A stretch of 64,000 nucleotides of DNA, taken from positions 1,178,001 through 1,242,000 of the forward strand of contig CP103020.1 in assembly GCA_024752435.1 (NCBI GenBank). The letters run 5' to 3'. Both the position numbers and the translations under genes were made by a program. This DNA comes from Allantophomopsis cytisporea (taxonomy: Eukaryota > Ascomycota > Leotiomycetes > Phacidiales > Phacidiaceae). Positions within the stretch are counted from its first letter, which is position 1, and each line of letters opens with the position of its first letter. The notes beneath the pieces are model-generated. The model was not told the origin of the DNA, did no database searches, and worked only from the letters and a program-made list of their open reading frames with translations. This document shows, piece after piece, positions 56,573 through 64,000 of this stretch.

Positions 56573-57210
56573 ATGAAGACCTCGTTCATGACTCTCTTCG
56601 CCCTTGGTGGCATGCTCGCCGGCGCCCTCGCTGCCCCAACCATCAATGTCGAGAGTTCTATGATCCAGAAGCGTGACAATGCTGATATCGCATCCGTCTT
56701 GAACGACCTCTACTCTACCATCCAGGGCTACACTGGCACCATCAACTCCACCACCGCAGCTCTCAACAGCGAGTCCACTGCTGCTGACAATTCCACTGCC
56801 TCTGACACTGTCAACACTGCTGTCTCTGGCATCACCTCTGCCGTCAATGATGCCATTCCAAACATCAGCTCTCTTGCCAAGCGCGCTCTTGTTGACCGCC
56901 AGACCACTGTCTCGGCAAGTGATATCGGTGCTATCCTCTCCAGCATCCTTCTTGATATATCTGGTGCCCTTAACAACGTCATTGCCTCTCTTGGTCTCAG
57001 TAAGTCTTAACTAGAATCCCTAGCCTTCTATCAAATACTTACATGTTCCTAGCTTCGCTCCTCGGTTTCCTTGACCCACTCACTAGCGCGCTTTCCCAGC
57101 TCGTTGCTGCTCTCGAAGTTGTCGTCGATGATCTCCTTGCTGTTGTTAAGCAGCTCTTGGATGGTATCCTTAGCGGTCTCAGTGCTGCTCTTGCCGGCCT
57201 TGTCTTGTAA
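56573..57210 (+). CDS. Small secreted protein with dibasic processing sites
   Basis: Two exons, 56573-56999 and 57053-57210, with a 53-nt intron (GTAAGT..CCTAG), give 194 residues. A clear signal peptide ends near residue 20 (GALAAP). Lys-Arg pairs at 33-34 and 103-104 are Kex2-type sites, so the chain may be cut into a propeptide, a 70-residue middle part and a 90-residue C-terminal part. The middle part is Ser/Thr/Asn-rich with several N-glycosylation sequons (NST, NIS). The C-terminal part is strongly hydrophobic and amphipathic (LDPLTSALSQLVAAL and similar). There are no Cys residues, so it is not a hydrophobin. It may be a cell-wall or hydrophobic-surface-binding (HsbA-like) protein, but that is a guess. 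Codon use is C-ending, suggesting strong expression. Confidence 0.85.
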
Positions 57211-57523
57211 GGTGGATTATGATTATGGAGAGTTGTAGGATAATTAAAGTATTGAGTATACACAAGGGTTACGTTCATGGGGGAGGGATGAAACAGGTAA
57301 ACAACTATGTAAAGTTCTGACTAGTTACTTGATTTCATTGATATTTTATTGTTAATACGATCATTGCGCCTTTTCACATCGCTGTGTGTAGAGCCCAAAC
57401 TGTTTTCAATACTCACAATAACTTGGGCTGGTTATGTAAAATCCAGCATGTTTGCTTCGGATAATAAATGAAATGATGGATACTAAACAGCTTGACTAAT
57501 GAAGCGCCTCTTTATAAAAATCT
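57211..57523. other. Convergent intergenic region
   Basis: About 310 bp between the stops of the secreted protein gene and the next minus-strand gene. Nothing is recognised beyond likely 3' UTRs. Confidence 0.6.
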
Positions 57524-58102
57524 TCAGCTACTTGCATACTTTCCCCACATCTCATCCAGTAGACTATTCTCCTCAGCAGCCCAAACATTCGCCAATCTCT
57601 CAGTATCCTCTCTCAGTCTGGCCCTAATAATCTTCTCGACGATAAGAGAAAACCGCTCATCCCCAGCCACAACAGCCACATGAGCCACGCGAATCAGCCT
57701 AACAAATATCACAAGAGAGTTCAAGATCATGCTGGCGGCCTGGGGATCCCAAATGCCAGGCCGATCAAACACCCGAAGCAGATCGCCGGTCAAGGTATCC
57801 CATTTCCGATCATCGAGCCTAGCCTTGTTCTTCCCGTCCCAGAACTCCGTGTCGACCTTCGCCCAGATGGCGAGCTCTTCGTTGAAGTCCCACAGCGCTC
57901 TCAGCAGGTGGCGCTTGCTTTCGGGCGAGACCGCCTCGTCTTCTGAGCGCTCTTGAGGCGCGCACTCTCGAGTTTGGTCGGCGAGACGTTGTACCAACTC
58001 GAGATAATCTTCTCCGAGACGTTGCCGCGCTTCTTGCTCTTCTTTCTTCCTCAGATGTTGCCTTGATTCTTCTTCTTCGTTTTCTCCGTCTGTTGAGCTC
58101 AT
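57524..58102 (-). CDS. Hypothetical protein, charged helical
   Basis: A single-exon frame of 192 residues. I do not recognise it. The first 50 residues are Glu/Arg-rich and likely coiled coil (EEEESRQHLRKKEEQEARQR). The rest looks like a folded, mostly helical domain with Trp and hydrophobic positions at regular spacing (LLRALWDFNEELAIWAKVD, GIWDPQAASMILNSLVIF). GC content is higher than in the surrounding spacers, in keeping with real coding sequence. There is no signal peptide or membrane helix, so it is probably cytosolic or nuclear. Confidence 0.65.
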   Translation of the reverse strand: MSSTDGENEEEESRQHLRKKEEQEARQRLGEDYLELVQRLADQTRECAPQERSEDEAVSPESKRHLLRALWDFNEELAIWAKVDTEFWDGKNKARLDDRKWDTLTGDLLRVFDRPGIWDPQAASMILNSLVIFVRLIRVAHVAVVAGDERFSLIVEKIIRARLREDTERLANVWAAEENSLLDEMWGKYASS

Positions 58103-59184
58103 GTTGCTGTGGTTGGAAACGTCCTTGCGGTGTTGGATAGTCTGGAAAGTTCAAAGGTATTAGAGGTGGATTCTTGATATATCATCAACGATGAACTCAG
58201 ATGTTGATGAATACCATTTGTAAATTCGTCCCTTGGTCCGACGATTATCACTATATATATTGAACGATAATGGTCATGAAGGTAACTTGGGGTAAAGAGG
58301 AATATGGCTCCCGGGATCATGAAGGTACTCTGAACTGATACGAAGGATCGCAGCTTCCACCTTAACCATATCAGATGTATCGTTCTACATAATCTTATTA
58401 CGGCACTTAAAATCGTTGATTTAGACAGTCATCAAAGCTACTGATCTATGCGAGACTTTATTTGTACCAGTTTGTACTTTTAATGTAGTGATCAACGAGG
58501 TGGTTCCCAGATATAGTATCGAATATTTCGACTAGTCTTGAAGGACAAAAGCAAGGACAATATGACACTACAGCATTCAGCAAGGTTAGCGATCCCGAAG
58601 GACATCTTCTCTTTACCAGATATATTTTCTGATGTGTTTTAGCATGTACCGGTACTTTCTAGTACAGTGGCGCATACCATCTCTCATAGAAGGAAGGGCC
58701 GCCGGAATGATAAGAAAGCCACCCCTCATTCGTCATAGAAGGGAGGGCTGGCTATCCGGAAGGATATGAAGGTCATCCCTTATTCTTCATAGCGTAAACG
58801 ACTTGGACAAATGGATCACTGGATATAAGTCATCCATTGCAGCAAAGTCATGCAGCAACAAAATACGCCACGACCAAAATCACGTAGAGATAAACCAAAG
58901 CGTCCATTTGAGGTGCAAAATACTTATACGTAGCACACTTGATATCTATTCAACTTCCACCTTCCATCTCCTCCTACATTGCACTACAAACCTTATCTCC
59001 ACCTAAACTACTATTACCGTCTCCACCTCGAAACAACAACATGTACTTGAACTAGATATACAAGGTATCCCAACCCAAACTCCGCTGCAAGTCGTATATA
59101 ACCAATACCAAACCAAAAACTGGGTATCATCCAAACGAGCGACAAAATCACACCTTCAACATCGGAAGGTCCCTTCTCCCCCAC
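58103..59184. other. Intergenic region
   Basis: About 1.1 kb. It has promoter sequence for the 57.5-kb gene and the 3' UTR of the kelch gene. An imperfect tandem duplication at 58684-58792 is listed separately. No gene is supported. Confidence 0.5.
58684..58792 (+). repeat. Imperfect tandem duplication, period about 50 bp
   Basis: TCATAGAAGG recurs at 58684 and 58733, and TCATAG again at 58787. Intervening blocks share AGGGAGGGC/GGAAGGGCC, CCGGAA, GATAxGAA and CCCTxATTC. Two diverged copies plus a partial third are present. Confidence 0.7.
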
Positions 59185-61848
59185 TTAATCACGATTAATA
59201 ACCCTCAAAGTCCTTCTCGGACTCATAACAACCCCCAAAAAGCTCGGCTCCAAATTGCCCATCAAATCCTCCGTCGAGCTGCTCCCCGAATGCCCATTAT
59301 CTGTCCCAGGCCACTGGCTCTCGTAACTCGCACCGCGACCCTCATCATAACCCATTCCCCCATACCCTCCGTACCCAGTACTCGCCTCGCCAGAATTGCT
59401 CGTGGAATTCGAGATATCCGTGCCAAAAGCGCCCAGGATAGCACCGGGGCGCTGGATATTCGAGTTGGTACTCGCGACAGCCTTTTCACGCTCCGCGGAC
59501 GATCGATAGGCGCTGAGTGATGCGCGTTGTGCCATGGCGACATGATCTTTGTAGAGGCCGAGTTGGCGACGGTAGAGCCAGGTACACCAGCCAAGATAGG
59601 CTGCCAAGAGTGCAAGCAGGCCCGCGATGACGCCGGCTATGATTGCGCCTAGGTTCTTGCCTTTGGCAGCGGATGAAGAATTAGATGTACCGGTAGGGGA
59701 ATTAGTTGCCGTAGCCGTGATGGTCGAGCCGGATTGCGTTACTGTCATTGCCGGCGACTTTCCCGTCGCTATGGGTCCTGAAGTAGCAGCACCTGCAGCT
59801 GGCGTCGTGGCTGTTGCGCCGCCAGAGCCGGAACCTCCTATCACGCTGATTACAATGTCTGGGACTTGGTAGCCGTAGGAGCCAGGGAACATAGCTGCGC
59901 CGGCGGGGTCAGAAACGGCAGTTGTGGAGCCGGATGAAGATGAGGAGTCTGAGTCGGAACCACTGGAGTCACTCGAACTGCTGGAGTCTGAAGAGGATGA
60001 TAGAGAAGTGAAGGTGTTTATCCATGACAAAGAACTCAGGTTGAAGTTATAAATCCCTGGGCTGTCACAACTGATTTCTGTACCTACATAACCACCAACC
60101 ACGATCATTTGTCCATCCATGATATCGCATGTATGACCTGCTCGAGCCGGTGGCTCGCTCTGGTCGCTTGTATCGACGGATATCCATGTGAAAGACGGAA
60201 CACTCAGGATCCAAACATCAGAGTACTGTGTTTGGTTTCCTGCTGGCTGAAGAGATTGTCCCGCGTACATGTAGACTTGAAAAGAGGAGAAATCGGAGGC
60301 GGCAGCAACAACCGCACATGGGTTGACGCGAATCTTGGGGGATGAGCCGCTGGTGGCTTGCTTATACCAAGTCGAAGTGGCGATATCGTAGACATCTATT
60401 TCGTTCATTTCGGTCTTGACTGTCAGCAGACATCCTCATTGGGAAAAGTCGAGACACTCACATATTTATCAGCAGTCCCGCCAGCAAGACCTAGTAGAAT
60501 TCCTTCGTCACCCCATCCAGGTATAAACACAAGGACACCATCTGCTCGCTCCGTGAAGCCGGCATCATCTTGTAGCCCTCCTTCAGTGATGTTCCTATAA
60601 ACGCCATCACTACCAGCACCGCTTCCATCTGCCAGGGTCTGTACTCCTGTGTTAGTATAACCCGGGTGCGTAAATTCCAGTAGAGATTTCAGATAGATTC
60701 TTTCAATTTGGTTCGACCAGCCTTCGGTAGTGTAAAGATCCTGATGCCCGCCAAAGTAATACGAGACTCCCAATTCTGGTACAGAGAGCCCAGCTCCCTC
60801 GGCGGAGCGTTGGACAGCGACACCGTCGTCAGCAGAGTTGTTGCCGGAGGAGGTGGTTGGCGAGGAGTGCTCAATCCAAGATTGTGAGGAGATAGCATAC
60901 TCCCAAGTGCTTACTGGTGAGGGGCTCGTTGAAGGGTTATCGGCGAACTCTCCACCATAGAGGAAAAGGGAGTCATAGGTGGACCAGAGATAGCCGTTTG
61001 CGACAGCAGGAGGACCAGAAGGTTGAGAGAGACCGGTGAGGGAGGGAGAAGAAATTTGCCAGGTCTTTGTCAGTTCGAGGGTCAGGAAATCATTGTCTGA
61101 AACTTGTCAGATTCGTCTCGATTATAGGAGATTAAGAAACGTACTCCAGGTGTCAGTCGTCTGGCCCGATTCTGTAGTCGCCTGTCCACCATAGATGTAA
61201 ACGGTTCCGTTGATATTTGCACCTAAACAATGAGTTTGAGTTCTTCATGGAGGGAAGGGGTTACTGACTCTGATGGCTCCAACGAGTGCAGACATCCGTA
61301 GGACTAGTGTCTCTGCTATTCAATGTCGTTCTCATTTGAACGACTTCTTTGGGAATTGTGCCTGCATCGGCGCCATTGACGGCATCTCCATTAATAGGAG
61401 ACCTCAAAGAAGGAATCACCATAGCAATAAGGCAGGTGATCAAGGCCACTCTCGAGACGGAAGAGAAGGAAGAAGGGGGACCATTAGCCGCAGCCTTAAC
61501 AGGTGGTCTCTCCAAATTTCCCAGACTCGAGTACCAGGAAGGTTTCTCAACGGTCGTTTGAATCTCATTCGTTTCCTTCGTTATCTCCTGCCCGAGTTCC
61601 TCAGCAATGGTTGAAGGCTGTCGTGGTATTTGTGACAGTGAAGGAGGCTGCTGAGGGGTTATCACAGGAGATTGGTCAATACCCTCATCATCGGATATGT
61701 GTTCCTTAAAAACCGATTTTCTACTTCGACGGCGAGTAGCTAGTGGTCTGCGAATAAGTTCAAGTTGTCTTTGAGAGTACTCCGAGGTATGTTGCGGTCG
61801 CGAGTAGGGATTATGGCGACCAGACTCCATTGTAAATGCACGAGACAT
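59185..61848 (-). CDS. Kelch-repeat membrane protein
   Basis: Four exons, 61848-61269, 61222-61145, 61096-60462 and 60414-59185, join in phase to 840 residues. The introns are 46-49 nt. The middle (about 195-560) carries kelch/galactose-oxidase-like beta-propeller blades: NGTVYIYGGQ, DSLFLYGGEF, DGVLVFIPGWG, QVYMYAGQS and DGQMIVVGGY, each followed by a Trp-containing strand. A hydrophobic helix lies near 133-148 (VALITCLIAMVIPSL). A stronger one at about 686-708 follows a Ser/Asp-rich and Thr/Ala/Gly-rich stalk with possible O-glycosylation. The tail is Gly/Ser/Tyr-rich. The propeller is likely extracellular with a cytosolic tail, as in fungal wall-sensor-like proteins, but the role is unknown. 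A first helix used as signal anchor would give two membrane passes. Confidence 0.83.
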
Positions 61849-62172
61849 TTTTGGCGATGTTAGAGAATTAGAGAGCACTGGATGTCGATGGAGATGCTGA
61901 ATTGTGATTAATGGCCACTCATGACAAGAGTCAGTATAAACTGGTTGAGAAGCTGCAATACGCCAAGTCGAGAGACGAGGACGATGATAGGACAATGGAC
62001 CTCCTTTCTCAGGCAAAGATTGAGGGGAAGGATTCAAAGAAAAGAGAAGAGCTTTTCGAATATCTGTTAAAACAAAGGGTTTACAGAAGACAGAGTGATC
62101 AGAGAGGCAAGAATGGAGGAGAATTGAAGCGTGTGTCTTCTCTGTCATTCATCATACGTCGAATATGGCTAT

Positions 62173-62202
<30 letters not shown>
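62173..62202 (+). repeat. (CAAG)n tetranucleotide microsatellite
   Basis: Seven tandem CAAG units in the kelch gene's upstream region. Confidence 0.9.
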
Positions 62203-62203
<1 letters not shown>

Positions 62204-62922
62204 ACCAGCAGAGAAGCAGGCAAAATCCATGCACGCAATGTACAAACAACGACATCATAGTTGGTGACAGGTCGGCACGGCAGCTCTCCACCTTAACAAC
62301 CATGATCCTTAACCGTGTGTTAGCCAGTGCATAATCCTTGTTCTCGCCTGCTGTTCACTCCTCGATCGATACCCAAAGGCGGGAAGTATCAGCGGTGAAA
62401 TCCAATGCCAGCTCATGCCAGCTTTTGGGACTTCCCCCTGGGCTTTAGTGATTGGGCTTGGTCTGGTCTGGTCTGGTCAGGTCAGGGTGGTCTGTGTGAT
62501 GGAGTCTGACATCAACCGTAGAGGATCCTGGTACTTGTGGAGGGTGCAAAAGTTTGAATGTGAATGTGAATGGGACTTCGCCGTACGCGCATCTTATCGT
62601 ACCGGAGAATGTACTCCGTGTACTATGAGCGAAATGAAATACAAAACCGGCTTGCGTAAGATGAGATCGATACAAGACTGATATTTCGCTCCATGAAGTG
62701 GACTGTAGGTGCATTCCCATAAATTGGGACGGTACCTTATTCTTTTCGGGCATTTCCATGGCTGCCGTCAAATGACTTGTGCTAGTCTAGTTAATTTAAA
62801 TACCTGTATTTAAAAACTCCGAGTATCTTCACTACACATCGTGCATGTACTAAGATCAATTGACGGGATGCGTGTAGGAGGATATGCAACCGGATATAGC
62901 AATCGCGGAAACTCTGTTGTTG

Positions 62923-62942
62923 ATATATATATATATATATAT
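62923..62942 (+). repeat. (AT)n dinucleotide microsatellite
   Basis: Ten AT units followed directly by a short CT tract. Confidence 0.9.
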
Positions 62943-63136
62943 CTCTCTCTCAATATGTTAACTGCGTAGGTAAGACATCGAGGAAGCAGACACACTTGGT
63001 GGCTCACCAGCTCGTGTTGCGTTCTTCCATGTTGCATACGGAAGTTCATGTATGGAGGAACACCAGCAACAGCAACAAGTCGTCTCGTAGTCCGTACAAC
63101 AAAGCAGGTCGTGTAGGCGACACAAGCCATACATAC

Positions 63137-63155
63137 ATCTATCTATCTATCTATC
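63137..63155 (+). repeat. (ATCT)n tetranucleotide microsatellite
   Basis: Between four and five tandem ATCT units. Confidence 0.85.
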
Positions 63156-64000
63156 GTGCCTATACACTTCCTCATGTCCACACAGAACCTACACAGAGCA
63201 CACACGCGTGCGATCATACGATGGCTCGGGAAGTTGAGACGCGTCCTCGCACCTCCATCGTCTCGTATTGCCCGTCCGTGTGCGGCATAAGTTCCTCGTG
63301 TAAGGCTGGAAATCGAGTGAATAACCCATCGCATCTGGAGTACTTGTACGTCTTCAATAAAAAGAAAGAAAAAAACCAAATCTTAGGTTCAAGACATTGG
63401 CGCATGGGCGTGGGGCTTGTCCTCTGCATGTACGCAGGCCGGGTGAGCGCGAGCCAGCGCAGAAGATGTAGACGCGTATGAGTAAGAACAGATAACTGTG
63501 TTTCAACAAGAAAGCTAATATCACGAGAACTGCACTGAATTGCAGATGTGAATAACCTCGGACACACCACGTGCTGTGTGAAGTAGTGATCCGCAGATTA
63601 TCGTTGCATTGTGGCATCATGCAGGACTTCCCTATTCATCGTACCCATCCAATCCACGAACACATTTATAGTCTACATTCAGGTCTCAACTCACTCACAG
63701 CTCAAATATCATACAGAGTCACATGCACAAGTCACATGTGTACACAAGACATAATCCGAATACGTAAATATCATCCATTCCCATCGCTAAAAGCAAAAAT
63801 GTCGTTTCGTTTCCACTCTCGTCATCCATCGTCAAAAGACTCATAGAAAACGAGGAAAGGAACATCGAAACCACTAAAGTACATAGTCCGCATCTGCTCC
63901 GTTTTTCCACCACCCTGCCTTCCACTATGAAAAGGAAAATCAAATCAAGACTCAAGAGGTCAAGTAGAAATAAGAGTCTTCGGCTTCGTAACAATCGTTT

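Larger units (their letters stand above)
61849..64000. other. Right-hand intergenic region with microsatellites
   Basis: About 2.15 kb. The first part is the promoter of the kelch gene. Short frames overlap simple repeats and lack support. Near the right edge two minus-strand frames end in plausible tails, TSYFYL-type at about 63955 among them, so the 3' end of a gene beyond the window could lie here. I cannot decide. Confidence 0.45.

Noticed and set aside
61849..62148. N-terminal extension of the kelch protein to a start at 62148
   Set aside because: The added 100 residues are low in coding character and the ATG at 61848 gives a normal start; upstream frame is probably promoter.

Overview
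The window is nuclear DNA of a filamentous ascomycete (Pezizomycotina). Genes are compact and carry many short GT-AG introns of about 47-75 nt. The gene set (DEF1, RRP3, SSF1, ATG11, NHP6, arginine methyltransferase, PER1, KES1) is fungal, and spacers are rich in simple repeats and ACCTTACC words. A Leotiomycete such as the Sclerotiniaceae would fit, but that placement is inference. No prokaryotic, viral or intact transposon sequence was recognised.

Layout. 1.4-3.6 kb: membrane-anchored ubiquitin-specific protease (+). 4.7-7.7 kb: RNA polymerase II degradation factor DEF1 (-), convergent with it. 7.7-11.1 kb: spacer with repeats. 11.1-14.3 kb: CSC1/OSCA-type ion channel (+). 15.6-17.2 kb: DEAD-box rRNA helicase RRP3 (-), sharing a 216-bp divergent promoter with ribosome-assembly factor SSF1 (+, 17.4-18.8 kb). 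19.4-23.6 kb: autophagy scaffold ATG11 (-). 25.4-25.9 kb: HMG-box protein NHP6 (-). 25.9-33.1 kb: about 7 kb of gene-poor, microsatellite-dense DNA with one possible gene relic. 33.1-34.0 kb: conserved NTF2/SnoaL-like protein (-). 35.2-36.6 kb: PRMT1-type arginine methyltransferase (-). 37.7 kb: intron-containing tRNA-Ala(UGC). 38.5-39.7 kb: PER1 GPI-lipid remodelling protein (+). 40.6-41.9 kb: KES1 oxysterol-binding protein (+). 42.9-46.7 kb: very large unrecognised protein with C-terminal membrane segments (+), preceded by a degenerate repeat. 47.5-49.0 kb: NAPE-PLD-like metallo-beta-lactamase fold hydrolase (+). 49.7-51.5 kb: type II membrane protein with a DDD motif (+). 52.1-53.7 kb: BCS1/YjoB-like AAA ATPase (-). 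56.6-57.2 kb: small secreted protein with dibasic sites (+). 57.5-58.1 kb: unrecognised protein (-). 59.2-61.8 kb: kelch-repeat membrane protein (-). 61.8-64 kb: no supported gene.

The genes are ordinary housekeeping and accessory functions, not one pathway. The clearest functional pairing is RRP3/SSF1 (small- and large-subunit ribosome assembly) on one divergent promoter. DEF1 and the ubiquitin protease are convergent neighbours, both in ubiquitin metabolism. Exon boundaries were derived by hand from splice consensus, reading phase and family conservation. The most open items are the 1,200-residue unrecognised protein with its upstream repeat, the DDD-motif membrane protein, the dibasic secreted protein and the probable relics. 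I found no convincing new biological system.
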